A stretch of 64,000 nt of DNA, from NCBI GenBank assembly GCA_037349315.1, contig JBAIAC010000068.1:22101001-22165000 (forward strand), given 5' to 3'. The number at the start of each line of letters is the position of its first letter. Positions within the stretch are counted from its first letter, which is position 1. Positions 1 through 11,672 of this stretch are shown here, piece by piece. The position numbers were made by a program, and so were the translations under genes. The notes below the pieces were generated by a model. It ran no database searches and was not told the DNA's origin. It saw only the letters and a program-made list of their open reading frames with translations. This DNA comes from Chelydra serpentina (taxonomy: Eukaryota; Chordata; Testudines; Chelydridae).

Positions 1-27
1 ATGGCATCATTGTTTAACCTGTAAAAT

Positions 28-128
28 GCACCCATACCGCCTCATGCAGAGATAGTGCTGGATGTCACAAGTGAGGCTGGGTCACTACTTGGATAGGAGA
101 CATGTAAGAACTGGTGTGGGGCTTCATG
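28..128 (+). repeat. 5S rRNA-derived fragment (pseudogene or head of a 5S-type SINE)
   Basis: The stretch keeps two landmarks of vertebrate 5S rRNA in the right order: a CATACC block at 33 and a TACTTGGAT-GGAGAC block at 87 (the internal control region), followed by a GGTG..GGGCTT end near 113. The distance between the first two blocks is about 14 bases shorter than in intact 5S rRNA, and the middle is diverged, so this is not a working gene. It could be a lone 5S pseudogene or the 5' head of an ancient 5S-derived SINE such as the AmnSINE1/SINE3 type. I could not confirm a SINE body downstream. Confidence 0.5.
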
Positions 129-273
129 TATCCTACACTAATCATGTCCCTCTACATCAGTACTGAACCAACGCTTCTTCGTGCTGCTAGGAGGTGCTGC
201 GCTGTTGTGGAGGCTGCATTTTCCATGCCCACCTATTCTGTTTATTGCTCTTAGTCCTTACCATTAAAATCTT

Positions 274-276
274 CAA

Positions 277-307
<31 letters not shown>

Positions 308-316
308 ACACACACC
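274..316. repeat. (TC)n / (CA)n simple repeat
   Basis: A run of TC dinucleotides with one CC interruption passes into a short CACACA tract. A spurious leucine/serine-rich open frame crosses it. Confidence 0.9.
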
Positions 317-1236
317 ATTTTTAGTTTTCATTTCCTTTGCTATTTCTTCTTCACTCAATGGGCTTTGGGAAAAATACCCATCCACTTCCTATTTAATCAT
401 GTAGCGTCAGAGGATACGTCTACACTGCCGTGTAAATTCAGGTCTGTGGGACCCAGCCTTGCAGACTTGATGTTTCCAAGCCTGTGCTTCAGCATCCACA
501 CGGCATCGTAAACCCGGGCTTAATTAATTGCAGCGGAAACCTGATGGTTGTGTTGATACTCTTTGAAAAAATGTGACCTAGTATTTTATCAAAGAACACT
601 CAGGAAATAGCTCTCAGGGGATAGTCATTCTTCCCTTGTGAATACCACATCCTATGGCTGACCTGCGTCCGACATTTTGTATCTCTGTGGGTTACAAATA
701 AAGGGCTGAATACTGCTCACCCTATCTCTATGAGACCACGTACAAGAGTAAAGTCAGCAGCATTTATTCCAAATATACCTAGAATGGGAAAAGCCCCAGA
801 TGGCCTCTTCTTTTCACCCTAGGGTGGTGCTGAGAATTTAGGGCCATGCCCCTATGAGTAGTATGTAAGCACGTTGGACCTTGTTTTGCTGCATATGGGC
901 CGCATCCAGTTTTAATCCATCCCTGACAGATTTTTAAATGGAAGGTAGGATTTTAGTTTTGAGGGCGAGGTCCCTCAGAGTTATTCCCCGCAGGGAGGCC
1001 TTTAAAATCCTAACACCGCCTGTGCTCTGCTTCCAGTGTAGCAGGAAAGAATAATGAATAATCCACTCTGGCAAGACCCGGTATGCTACAAACATCCTGC
1101 CGGGATGAACGGGAGATGATGGAAGAGAGATGTGTCATCCTGAGCGCGGCAAATCTGTGCTAGTTCTATCATGGGCTTCACCTTTATTGCCCATCACAAA
1201 GGTTTCTTATTTAAATCAAGTCAGCTGCTTAGTTAC
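317..1236. other. No recognised feature
   Basis: Mixed-composition DNA with stop codons in all frames. I see no gene, no clear repeat family and no splice-flanked exon that I would defend. Confidence 0.5.
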
Positions 1237-1420
1237 CAACCAAGAACGATGCCCCATTGTACTAGGCACGGCACAACTATGGAGCAGTGGCCAGTTCCTG
1301 CCATGAGGAGCTTGCAATCTAAATAGAAAAGATAGACAAAGGGTAGAGGAAAGGGATGCAACATACAAGCAGAGTGAGCAACACGATGGGCTGCAAATGG
1401 CATTTAAGACAGCTGTATTT
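1237..1420 (-). repeat. Ancient L2/MIR-type fragment
   Basis: The piece reads as 'cccattgtactaggcacggcaca .. cctgccatgaggagcttgcaatctaa', the reverse-strand form of a degenerate reptile L2/MIR-like tail. The same motif recurs near 32518 and 47290. Assignment is by eye. Confidence 0.45.
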
Positions 1421-1756
1421 TCTAATGCCTCCAAACCATAAAACATCCCAGGCCTATCAAAACACTAAGGGAGCTCATTTTCCCCTCCATGGGGATGCCA
1501 GACCATCTCCCTGAGTGTCACTGGAAATTCCATGAGCACATGGAGGAAAGAAGAGGTTCCGTAGAAGATCCTTAAGGCCTGAGCAGATAGCTTTTTAGTT
1601 ACAGCGTAAATCAACGGCCTATAGTTTGTCCAAGAAAAACAGTATAAAAACAACAGAAGGGGGGAAATACCTTATGATAACAGGAGAAACTATACACACA
1701 GGAGGCATGTCACCTACACAACAACAGTAGTGAGGCAGGTTAACTATTATTTATAC

Positions 1757-1951
1757 AGTCCACGATTTTCAAAACTGCCTGTGATTTTGGGTGTGTCAGT
1801 GCTCAATTGCCTGGCCCGAGAGACTGTATAGTAGCCTCATTTTCAGAAAGTGTCAAGTGCTGCAAATCAGGCACAAATCCCCTTGACTTTCAAAAGTCAC
1901 ACGGGTGCTTTTGAAAATCCCACCCAGCAAAATAAATAAATAAATAAATAC
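1757..1951. repeat. Decayed inverted-repeat element and (AAAT)n tract
   Basis: A 'GATTTTCAAAA' motif near 1762 is matched by an inverted 'CTTTTGAAAATCCC' near 1910, suggesting a small foldback element of a kind seen again at 42351. It is followed at 1930-1951 by an AAAT tetranucleotide repeat. Confidence 0.4.
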
Positions 1952-2540
1952 ATACATTAAATAAACCACATTGCTGGAGAAGCCTATGCATGTCTGAAAA
2001 TGCTCTAGGATCTGAGAGAGAGATTTGGGCTGTTTGAGGTGTGATTAAGAGACGTGCATATTGACACATCCTCTTTAGACATATCTGCTCATCCCTCCCC
2101 TACCTCCTCTTTTCTGCCTGATTCCTATTGATTGGCTTTGCAGTAAAGTTCATCCTACTTCTGCCATTCATACGCAGAGCAAGGCTTTTGCAGAGTAGCG
2201 AGGGGTAGATCTTTAAAAGCTTTTCAGCACCTGCTGCCACAGTCAAGTTTGAAGTTGCAGGTACCAAGACACAAGCAATAAAACTACTCTGAGTGGGTCA
2301 TAATGGTTCTATGTGTCAGCATGTCACCTGGACATGTGCCTGTATGGTAGTTCATTTCATGGGATGTAGTCTCAGCTGGAAGAGTGCAACTGCATGCCGT
2401 TCACCAGTAAAAGGAAAAGTAATACACATATACTGCACAGTGTTGCCTGTACAAGATTTAATTGAGTGTTCAGAGAGATGTGGCAAGAACGAGGCTGAAG
2501 CAGTGTCTGCTTTTTGAAAGCTTTCCTTGTGTTCAGTGTT
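1952..2540. other. No recognised feature
   Basis: Short overlapping frames occur on both strands here, but they share the same bases and show no family signature or codon bias. Treated as noncoding. Confidence 0.45.
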
Positions 2541-2715
2541 GCACCTGTATACATACATTTTATGTCTATATACACACACCTGCATATGTGTGCACGCATG
2601 GTCCGTGTGAGCTATACATACACAGCTGCTGTGTGTACTATTTTATATGTAAATGTTGTGTGTGCGCAATACTATTTTATATGTATATGTTGTGTGTGTG
2701 TGTATACATTTTTAG
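2541..2715. repeat. AT/TG-rich low-complexity tract
   Basis: Alternating purine-pyrimidine sequence (TATATACACACAC, TGTGTGTGTGTATA) in several bursts. The cysteine/tyrosine-rich frames over it are translations of the simple repeat. Confidence 0.8.
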
Positions 2716-2920
2716 GTTTTTAGATTACACTGGGGAAAAAAGTCTTCTAGCCAAGTTTTGTGGTTTTACAATCACATTTTCCTATTTGTTACAAATGTAT
2801 GAAAGACCCACACAAAAAAAAGGGGGAAATTGACTAGGAGACAATACAGGGGAACCAGTAATACTGACTGTACAGTGTGTACCGGTACATGTAGCCCGTA
2901 GGGCTAGCTTGCCTTTACTA

Positions 2921-3238
2921 CAGTAGAACCTCAGAGTTACGAACACCTCAGGAATGGAGGTTGTTCATAACTGTGAAATTTTCGTAACTCTGAACAAAAC
3001 ATTATAGTTCTTCTTTCAAAAGTTTACAACTGAACACTGACTTAATACAGGTTTGAAGCTTTACTATTCAGAAGAAAAATGCTGCTTCCCCCCCCCCTTT
3101 TTTTTAGTAGTTTACATTTAACACAGTACGGTATTTGCTTTTTATTTTTTTGTCTCTGCTGCTGCCTAATTGAAAACTTCTGGTTTCAAATGAGGTGTGG
3201 GGGTCGACTGGTCAGTTCATAACTCTGAGATTCTACTG
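2921..3238. mobile_element. Tigger-type (Tc1/mariner, pogo group) nonautonomous DNA transposon
   Basis: The left end begins CAGTAGAACCTCAGAGTTA and the right end is its inverted match, finishing CAGAGATTCTACTG-like as ..AACTCTGAGATTCTACTG. The termini pair over about 24 bases. TA dinucleotides lie at 2919-2920 and 3239-3240, the target duplication expected for Tc1/mariner elements. At 318 bp with no transposase frame it is an internally deleted derivative. A C/T homopolymer lies inside near 3090-3106. Confidence 0.8.
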
Positions 3239-3302
3239 TATATTTTCTGCCTTGCCTTTATTATAATCAGCAATAATGCAAGTAACCTTCAGGCTTGTAT
3301 CC

Positions 3303-4130
3303 TGTAAGGCATTGTCTTCAGCAGTTAGCATGAGGCTTGAGGCCTATGAACTTTGGCCTTGATAAACAGCCCAATGGTAACCCCTACGTTTTGGGGAACT
3401 GGAAGTAGGGAATAAGGGGGAATTTTGTTCATAATGACATCAGCCAAACACAGAAACATGAGCTAACACTAGCTTTTGGAAAGTTTTGGAAAGAACATCC
3501 AACGTGACAAGCGTGCCATAGCAAGGAATTGACATATATGATATTGAGTTAAAATCATTAATATACTAAACTATAGAAGAAGGACACCTCAGTGTTAGTA
3601 AGGGTAGGAAATACAAATAAGGAAGAGGGGAGAAACCCCTATTGAATATGCATTAGACATGGTAGTGTCAGCATAACATATTATAAAAGTTGCATCTCAG
3701 CCTGCGTGCAGGAGGAGAGAGAGAGATGTAGCCCTTGGGAGGTGCCAGAATGATGGCCACTGGTGAAGATGAGGAAGGTGATGGTGATGTGGGAGATAGT
3801 GGCTAACATTTCAGGTTGTTCTGCAAGGGATGGTGTGAGTATGGATGTTCAGATGTACTGTCTGTATTATCTCTATCTACCTTACTGAGTTAGAATGTTG
3901 GTGACTGTGCTAAATGTATTAATACATTCTTTGTATTAATGCGGATGTTGCAACGGTGCACATCGGGGTTCCCAACTATATAGTCATTTTAATAATACTG
4001 GGCCTGATCTTGGGACAAAAACCTGTCAGCCCTCAAAGTGATAACTGGGAATTCTTATACATAATCTATAGATCAGGCTACAGATATCATCCTTCCACCC
4101 GACCACCTCCTCCGGAGTCTGAATCACTCA
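3303..4130 (+). mobile_element. LTR-like block with TATA box
   Basis: A region of about 830 bp looks like a retroviral-type LTR: a TATAAAA box at 3682-3688 followed by a short leader with GAGA repeats. It resembles an LTR family I associate with turtle genomes. I could not find a matching target duplication, so both borders are approximate, and another kind of repeat is possible. Confidence 0.4.
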
Positions 4131-4134
4131 CCAG

Positions 4135-4290
4135 TTGCATTTTGTTATATTCTTACAACGTGACATGTCTGGGACAAGATGTATGTATTTATTTTTGCTT
4201 GTTTGTTCACTGCTTAGTATTATAGGGGGGCCCTGATCCTTGATTGGGTCCCTAGGTGCTAGCATGCTACAAACAAATAATAAAGTGCTG
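4135..4290 (+). repeat. MIR/CORE-like SINE tail
   Basis: The segment ending 'gggccctgatccttgattgg', then 'ctaggtgcta' and an AAATAATAAA tail, matches the 3' portion of an old reptilian MIR/L2-tailed SINE, as also seen near 11120-11215. The solo LTR that follows inserted just downstream of its tail. Confidence 0.5.
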
Positions 4291-4298
4291 TCAAATGC

Positions 4299-4818
4299 TA
4301 CAGTGGGGTATCAAACCCCATACCGGGCAATGCAGTGTTAACAAACTAAGGTGGGCTCAGGAGGCTTTGCCTCATGGCGCCTGTGAGAGAGGTCAGGATT
4401 GGAGGGAGGCGCTTAAGACAGAGAAACACAGCTCAGCTGATGGCAGACCAGGGCGGTGAGTAAATCTTCAGCTCCTGGAGAGAGGGTTGACTGAAGGCAG
4501 GAGCTCTCCAGGTGACTGGGGCCTGATGGCCCCCACTGTAGGAAGGGAGGGCCAGGTGCTGACTGACTTTGAGAAGGGATCATTCCTCTCAACTACTTAT
4601 GAACTCAGTTTAAGGCCACAGACTGACGAGCACCCTCTGAACAAAGGGTTTCTGTCTGCGGACTACCCCAGAAGGGGAGAGATTTTAAAGTGAACTGGCC
4701 AGTGAGCCACGTCATGGGAAGAGGCAGACGGTTGGCAGATGGTACTAGACTGGGAGAGAGCTGCTATGCCACGCCCAGTCCCAAGGAGGTGCCCTACAGG
4801 TAAATTAACCCCTTCACA
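4299..4818 (+). mobile_element. Solo LTR (family shared with 14335 and 40838)
   Basis: The LTR starts near ..GTATCAAACCCCATACCGGGC and ends ..CCCCTTCACA. It is flanked by a perfect 5-bp duplication, AATGC, at 4294-4298 and 4819-4823. The canonical terminal TG appears mutated to TA. The CAAACCCCA..CTGGGCA start is shared with the LTR at 14335, so the two belong to one family. No internal retroelement region is present; it is a solo LTR formed by recombination. The 5-bp duplication suits Ty3/gypsy or some ERV groups. Confidence 0.75.
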
Positions 4819-4823
4819 AATGC

Positions 4824-5598
4824 CCAGAGTAAGTGGAACAAGCAGTATATTTTATTGTCTAATCTCCTTCTGTTATAGCAAGTTTTAGGAGTTGTAAGTA
4901 ACAATATGTTAAAAAAAATCAGACGTGTGATTTTTTTTTTAAGCTGACTGTGTCTCTTCAGCTAGCCTGGAGGTAGTTATTTAGGTCTGATGAGCCTTGC
5001 TCTAATAGACTGTATCTCTAGGGAAACTAGCTTCGGGATGCTAACCATTAAGATTACTTCCTCCCGAACTAGCTTATATAAACCTGTTCAGAAGTGACCC
5101 TGTATGTTAAGTAAAGCTAAATGAACATGGACCATATACAGACAAGGAATAGTAATTCATCTCCACTGAATTTTAATATCTGTTTATCTATGAGAAACTT
5201 CTATGTCAATTAATCTAATGTGCTTGCTGTGGCAACTTTTTAATGAAATATTCAATATTCTGTTCCTGATATACTTTATTCAAATAACGGATTAATGAAA
5301 CCATGTTCCAAATAATAAAAGGTGGGCGCAGAATTTTTTTTTTACTTAGAGACTATTTGTGTATAAAATAGTTTCCTTTTTGTATATATTTCTGTCTCTT
5401 TTTTAAGGTAGCCTTAGAAAATGCTCAGTTTAAAATTATACTTAACATTTAAAAGAAAAACAAAACCTCCAGAAATACGCATAACACTCTGAGCTTGTAA
5501 AGGAAAACATATTTTCCAAATTATTAGTTATATATATATATAATTTGCATGCACTCTAACTCTACATGTCTATTCTATACCCTGGAATAAAAGGTTTG
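4824..5598. other. No recognised feature (AT-rich)
   Basis: AT-rich DNA with homopolymer A/T runs and a (TA)n tract at 5529-5542. Nothing else recognised. Confidence 0.5.
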
Positions 5599-5852
5599 CT
5601 ATATCTACACTGCAAAATAAAATAAAATAAAGTTAAATCAGGTTAGCTAACTCAGATTAAAACGGCAGTGAAGATATGGCAATTTGGCTTTTAACTCTGG
5701 TTAGTAGTTTCAATTAAAACCTAGAAGGTCGCTCGGGGTTGAACCTGAGCTGCTAACCTGAGTTAAAAGTCAAGTTGTTGTGGCGTCACTTCTATTTTAA
5801 CCTGTTAACTAATTCACGTTAAGAACACACTTTTTTCTGCTGTGTAGACTTA
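5599..5852. mobile_element. MITE with TCTACACTGCA-type termini
   Basis: The left end TATCTACACTGCA is matched by an inverted TGCTGTGTAGACTTA at the right. Inside, 'taactcaggttagc'-like words occur in both orientations, so most of the element can fold back. The same terminal motif recurs at 27581, 35570 and 35890, indicating a dispersed MITE family. No transposase is encoded. Confidence 0.65.
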
Positions 5853-5931
5853 ACTGATTTCAATGGGAGTAGGGGCAGACTGTAATAGACTAAATGTGCA
5901 TAGACAGAATACAAGTTACATGGAATATTAG

Positions 5932-6056
5932 ACCCCAATCCTGCAATAAGCCCTGCATGAGCAGGAAGCCCCACTGAAATCAATGGGGGTACATGTGGGT
6001 ACAGGGTTCATCCCCCAGACTTGGGGGATGCAGTCTTGCAGGATTGGGGCTTTACA
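5932..6056. repeat. Palindromic 'atcctgca / tgcaggat' repeat
   Basis: The unit starts CCAATCCTGCAATAAG and ends with inverted CTTGCAGGATTGG; a CCCCCAGACTTGGGGG hairpin lies between. The same 'atcctgca..tgcaggat' palindrome appears, degraded, near 22348-22394. Probably an old foldback element. Confidence 0.55.
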
Positions 6057-6766
6057 GTCTGATCCCGAGGAGCCGCATGCTCCTTCAGCTGCCATTGACT
6101 TCACTTCACCTCATAGACTGGGTTCTTAAAAAGGTTTTTTGCCTTCCTTTTTTTTCAGTTCACTCTTATGAATTCCAGAATTGGATGCTGCTAAGAACCA
6201 GTAGCACAGAGATCAATAATCTCGCTTCTCCTGAAAATAGACATTCCCGTGTATTACATCTAGTTATTTTTTCCTTGCCGTCATGAGTATTACAACGTTT
6301 CCTTCTTGTACTGCAATAATTAAGGTGGAGATGACACATCCATTAAAAACCCCTTATAACTTTGTGGAAAAAGTACTCTGGCTGGGCCGAAATTCAGCTC
6401 ATAATATGTAAGCTTGGGAGAGAATCTTTCCACCGAATCTAGTTTGGCTGGTTTTAGAATCAGATGGACATACAAAAAAATCAAAAACTCACCAAACAAA
6501 CTCTTTTTGAGGTGCCAGATGATTAGTTTGCTGCAAGAACAAAGCACTTTGGGCCAAATTTGGCTCTGTTACACCAGGATGACAGAAATCATAGCTGCCA
6601 GAACTTAATTATATGTCACAAGGACAATTTTTCAGAGGTAAGGTCAGGTGGGGGGGGGGGGGAGTAGTAATGAACTAAGCGGGGAGGTGCAAGGATAACC
6701 CACTGTCCCCACTGTGTATTTTACATTCCTCTCTAGCAGCTGTTCCAAAGAAGATCCTATCCTATA
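6057..6766. other. No recognised feature; poly-G tract
   Basis: No gene or named repeat. A run of G near 6649-6662 is the only simple feature. Confidence 0.45.
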
Positions 6767-6830
6767 AGGCCATGTCTACACTACACTACACTAGATCAGC
6801 GCTGTCCTTGGCTAAGGCTTAGCAGTAGGT
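6767..6830. repeat. Partial MITE end
   Basis: AAGGCCATGTCTACACTACAC resembles the 5' end of the turtle 'gtctacact' MITEs, but I see no partner end. Confidence 0.35.
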
Positions 6831-7530
6831 CCAGCACCTTGAATGAATCCTGATTAATCTGCTCCCTGAACTGTCCAGCAAGTGGCTGCTCTGTGCATCT
6901 CTATCCCCCAGGCTCTGCCTCCTCTGTCTCACCAGCCAACAAGTAGAAGGGTCTGAACTGCCTGCCAAATTCATAGGCTCCCTCTGCCCTGGCCTGAGAA
7001 GAGAACTCTAAGCCCCTCAGAGGGGACCAGGAGATGTTGCCCTGACCACTCGCTCCTGCTCCCTCCCATGGGGAGCACTCTACAGCGAAAGGAGATCAGC
7101 ATGAAAGAGAGGGAGTGAAAATTATAACTAAACACACTTAGAAAAATTTTGTGTGTGTGTGAAGACTAGAGTGGGATATTAGACAAGGAGGGGAGGAGGG
7201 GACGAGACAGCAGGGTTCCCTGAGTGAATGGAATACAGAATGATTTTGAAGAGCTCTAATTTTACCTGATGCACAAAACTCAATAATTCCTACCTGAAGT
7301 TGCCTTTGTGGGAGAAGTTGCCCATTGTCAAGAATCTTCAGGTTCCCTCCACTGGTGTCTTCATATGCTTCTTCCCCAAATTTCTCTCCACTAGGATTGT
7401 GGGTCTTTGCTCCATTCTTTCTCCATTGCTCTCTCTCCAGTGGAGCAGGGATCATTAGGAACAGTCCACACATGCCTACATGGGATGCACACAGTTTCGG
7501 AGAGGTAGCCATAATTGACCTGTCCAAAGA
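6831..7530. other. No recognised feature
   Basis: Includes a short (GT)n at 7150-7162. Overlapping frames on both strands at 7138-7573 lack any family signature and the downstream end runs into a MIR fragment, so I do not call a gene. Confidence 0.4.
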
Positions 7531-7534
7531 CATA

Positions 7535-7612
7535 AAACAGGTCAGTGGCAGAAACGGGAATAGAACCCAGTAATCCTGCCTGCTAAGCCCCTGCTCTAAT
7601 CATCAGACACAT
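7535..7612 (-). repeat. MIR fragment
   Basis: 'gggaatagaacccagtaatcc' followed by 'ctgctctaatcatcagaca' is the reverse complement of the tRNA-like head of MIR (B-box region, then 'agcactgggctgg'). Confidence 0.55.
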
Positions 7613-7739
7613 CCCCTCCCTCACAGAGCTGTAAAACACCTTCCTCAGCTCCATATACTTCTCTGGCTTGATGGACAAGATCCTACCACTCCAGTCCCAA
7701 TCATCATGAGCAGAGCTGTCAATCATGTGACTGGTCTGA

Positions 7740-7862
7740 GATGTGGATAAATGGAGATCCCAATGAAATTAAATGCAATTTCCTTTGAGATCTAGGGTCT
7801 AGGATTTGAACCCAGGTTTTTAAAGCTGAACGACTAAAGCACTAACCCACCATACCACCTAT
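7740..7862 (-). repeat. MIR-like tRNA-derived SINE fragment
   Basis: 'ggatttgaacccaggttttt' followed by 'actaaagcactaacccacca' is a reversed tRNA-like head with B-box; strongly decayed. Confidence 0.45.
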
Positions 7863-10010
7863 TTTCTGACTGTTGTGTTGACAAAGCAATGGCTTTTTGT
7901 CTCTTCAGCAGACTATCTATTATGTACTGGGTCCTCTAAGGCCAAAACAGTCAGAGGTTTCATTAACGAGTACAATAGACTCTGATCTCTGCTCGCTCCT
8001 CATTTACCTCAAATTCCAGTGCCAAAGATAACACACTGATTACAACCGAGGAGAAAATAGGCAGACATAAGGGTCAGCTTAAAAGGAAAATAAAAAACTG
8101 CAAAGATAACAGAGGCTGATCGCACATCTCACAAAATTAAGCATGGGGAAACGATATAAAAGTTGATGGGAGAGGCTCTAATTTAACCAAATTAAGGAGA
8201 CTCAGAATAAAGGCTGACACCATAGGTAACATTATGTGTTGATTTACACCCTGTATAGTCCCACTTACTTTGACACTTCATCCAACCTCCATAATAATCA
8301 GGGCAGAATTTGGCCTTTTGGCTTTGGGGCCCCCTGTTGTGCTACAGTGATGTTGCATACATTAGGCCAGATTCTGATTACAGTTATGCAGGGGTAAATC
8401 TAGAATAACTCTACTGATTAGAACAGAGGTCCTCTGTATGTATGTAGGAGTATGATTTCAACACAGCCACTCTGGATTTATGCTGCTGCTACCAACATAG
8501 CTGGGAGCAGAATTTTGTCCATACTACATCAGCTCAACCACTTTTCTGCACCAGTCCCACGATAGTCAGCAATTTCATTTTCTCTCTCCAGTTCAGAAAA
8601 AATGGTCCTAGTGGAGATCTATTTTTAGATTACATTTCAAGTGTGCTGCAACATTTCATATTCTCCATCTTGAAATCTCCTCTTAGCACTTTGTTGCTGT
8701 GATATTGTGTCCTATAACCTTAGCACTATGGGCAATATCTCCCCACTTGCATGTCTCAAGGTGCAGAATAGGAATTTAGAGAACTCCCCTGGGTTCTGTC
8801 AATCTAGTAAAGCTTTTTCCATAAAGACCATCACTATAGCATCTAAGCACGTGCACAGCAAAGCTCCTAAGGGATGCAGGCAGAGTGTCGTGAATGGAAA
8901 GTCTTTCTCTCATGCTGCTGTTGTGGAGAGGGTACTGTGCTACCCCACCTCCAGCTATCTCCTTCTGAGGAGAATCACATAGGCCTCCAGAGCTGAGCCA
9001 CCCATGGCCTCTAATGTGGAAATGGAGTGAGGAAACCCTCTCCCCCAAGTTCTGCTATGGGGATTAGTCAAAAAAAATTATACTGCTCCCCCACTGTGGC
9101 CTTTTGATAGATACTAAGAAAAACCCTTTGCAAATTGTGGAGAGTAAAATCAAGCAGTCAAATTGGGGAGAGACTTGGCTAGCACATCTCCTTTTCTACC
9201 ATCTGGCTGCAGGCTCCATTCTCTTCCACTTCGCCTCTTGCTCCACTGGGCATGTGTTTGAGAGAGAGGGAGGGAGCATATGATATTTTGGGGTCCCGAA
9301 GGAGCATTTGAAATAAAGAAGAGGGAGAAAGATGTGACAAGGAGTAAAGAGAACATGAAGGACGGAGGGAGAGACCAATGCAGGAGCAAGAGGCAGAACA
9401 ATGGAGGGAGAGAGAGCCCCATTTCCAATAGTGAGTGGGCTGAAGGAAGAAGACCCAAAACAACACAGAGATACACTTTTTAAAATGCATTTGTGCCCAA
9501 GATGTGGTAAAAATGCTGAAAGATGTTTCAGTTGAACGCAGGCATGTCTGTTTCTTGTAATAATGATGGGAAATGGGGGGCAATGCCCTGTTTCTGGTGC
9601 AATTCTCCTGTCTACGCATAAAGTTTTACCTTCCCTGCCAGTGATTACTTTGATCTAGTGGTAATCACAATGAATCTTCCTTTTGGCTTTAAATTGCACC
9701 AAATAGCACAAACTTTTGCAAAGTGTCCCAGGGAGGTGCATTCCCAACTCCTGCGAGGTTCCTCTCTTATTTCCAGTACTTTGTGGCTTGTTCAAAAGAC
9801 CTTGCCTGGGCTGGTCCTACTAAAATGAATTACAGGTGGTCCAACAGCCAGAATTGGGAACAGAACCCACTCTACGTTAATCTCTTGTCTATGATCCTCT
9901 CTGTTCAACTTTAACACTGTCATTTGTCATTTGAATTTTCTCTGAACTGGATCCATTGTTGGGATTCATTTCCCCCCCACGTACTCCTGAGTGCATCATC
10001 ACCATCATTA
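7863..10010. other. No confident feature
   Basis: Over 2 kb without a defensible gene. There is a purine-rich tract near 9255-9420, which produces overlapping spurious frames on both strands, and a faint repeat-like segment near 8360-8440 (a 'gccagattctga' motif common in turtle intergenic DNA). Confidence 0.4.
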
Positions 10011-10060
10011 TTTAACAATTTGTATTCCCATAGCACCTAAGAGGCCATAGGGCTGCCCTC
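10011..10060 (+). repeat. Short L2/MIR-type fragment
   Basis: 'tttgtattcccatagcacct' followed by 'aagaggcc' is a fragment of the same ancient repeat seen at 1237 and 32518, in the other orientation or another part of it. Confidence 0.35.
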
Positions 10061-10935
10061 TCTTATAGGCTTGTGTGGCCCAGTGGCCAGAGTCAATATG
10101 GATACCCTCCCCTGAATCATAAGTGATAATAAACCACCCATAGATCTGACAAGGGCATGGGATACTTCAGTTCCCTCAAGAGTTTTTTCCTCTTATTTCC
10201 TGGTGGTGGTTCCATGACATGTTTGGCAGCAGCATGAAGCATGTCCAGTGTGCTGCTCAAATGTATTAACAGACCATAAATAAAAGAGCTTGTCGCAGAA
10301 GTGGCCACTCTCCCACAGGTCAATGGGTACTATTTGTTTGCTGTAATTTCACTTTCCAGCAAGCTGCCCAACATGTCTCTCTTTCACTTTCTATTATATC
10401 TGTGTCACCTACCCTCAAACTAATGAGTAATTTCATTAGTCTGGCCATTCAAAAAAGCAAAGCTTTTGTCTGAAATTAATAACTCCCACAGATTAATCAA
10501 AGGTAATTTTATAGTAAGAGAAGTTATGTCTTCTTGTATCCAGAGTCATAACATGAAATTCTCATTAAAATTATATTACATTTATTACCTGTATATACCC
10601 AGATTCCCAGAGATATACATTATATAAGAATCTCCTTTCCAATATTGCTTTCACAACTCATTATGTTTCAGGGCAACTTTCAGAAGAGTTTGCAGGTTTG
10701 AGAAATGATGGGTTCCTATACATGCAACTGAAATTATTCAGCTTTGAATGTAAAATACTGCGTTCAACATAACATAGGCCATAAAGTTCACTTAATCCAT
10801 GTGTCAAATCCCAATTGATTTCTGACTATAAATTCCACTGCTGCCTCAAGAGGATATCACACTCTGACTGACCTCTTTTCCTAAATGCTTGTGTAGTATT
10901 GTGCACTGTTGTGGTGTTATAACCTTATTGTGCAC
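10061..10935. other. No recognised feature
   Basis: AT-rich unique-looking DNA. No gene, no clear repeat. Confidence 0.45.
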
Positions 10936-10937
10936 AG

Positions 10938-11225
10938 AGGCAGGCCGGCCCAATGGATAGAACTCTGGACTGGAGTTCAGGGGATGGGGGTAGTAACCTA
11001 TCGCTGCCACTAAGCAGCTATGTGAATTTGAACAAATCATCTATTTCTCTGTGCTGGTTTCCCCTCTCACCCTTTGTCTGTCTTGTCTAATTATTGTGTA
11101 AGCTCTTGGGCAGGAGGACAGTCTCTTATTGCAAACCTGTACAGCACCTAGCACAATGGAGCCCCAATCTTGGCGGGGGCTTTCAGGCCCTGCAGTAATA
11201 TAATTAATAAATAGCTGTCATGTCC
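10938..11225 (+). repeat. Near-complete MIR (CORE-SINE) with L2-like tail
   Basis: A tRNA-like head ('cccaatggatagaactctgg', then 'ctgccactaagcagctatgt') leads into the MIR core ('gaatttgaacaaatcat .. ctctgtgctggtttcc') and then an L2-like tail ('tgtaagctcttgggcagg .. cctagcacaatgg') ending in TTAATAAATA. All modules are in the expected order, making this the best-preserved MIR in the window. Confidence 0.7.
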
Positions 11226-11499
11226 CACCCCAGAGGTGCTGCACTTCAGTGGGGGATGAAGTTTTTGCGGTACATGTGGGCTATAATAAGGTATGCCAGC
11301 TAACTACTCTTGAGGTGAAAGGTGCTTTATAAATGTAAGGTATCTGTTGGTTATTGTTGTTAGATTTTCCCCCCAGGATCAGGAACCTGAGACTTGCCCC
11401 ATCTCTTTGGCTCCATGACTATATTAGGCATCATGGGAGGTGTAGTCCAGCTGGAGATCCCGACTCCCAGGGGGGAACGAGGACATGAAGAGCAAACTA
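11226..11499. other. No recognised feature
   Basis: Nothing defensible seen. Confidence 0.4.
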
Positions 11500-11672
11500 A
11501 AACATCTACGAGATGCTATAACTTCCGATATTTGGCCAAAATATTTTGATGAAAAGTCAAATTTTTCCATGGAAAGCTGACACTATTTGCAACAAAGTTG
11601 TTTAGTCAAAAGTCTAATTTTCTGTTAGAGGGGGGAAAAACAGTTCTGATGGAAACCTTTTGACCAGCCCTA
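11500..11672. repeat. AT-rich 'tttgaccaaa / gaaaatttt' repeat
   Basis: Words such as CAAAATATTTTGATGAAAA, AATTTTTCCATGGAAA and AAACCTTTTGACCAGCCC recur in related form at 34745-35000 and 62830-63170. This suggests a dispersed AT-rich element whose class I cannot name. Confidence 0.5.

Noticed and set aside
28..128. Functional 5S rRNA gene
   Set aside because: The central part is shortened by about 14 bases and diverged; it is at most a relic.
2462..2833. Cysteine/tyrosine-rich 123-codon frame
   Set aside because: Translation of a TG/TA simple repeat.
9150..9619. Overlapping minus-strand frames of 108-146 codons
   Set aside because: They lie on the complement of a purine-rich tract, overlap each other in different registers and a plus-strand frame, and have no domain.
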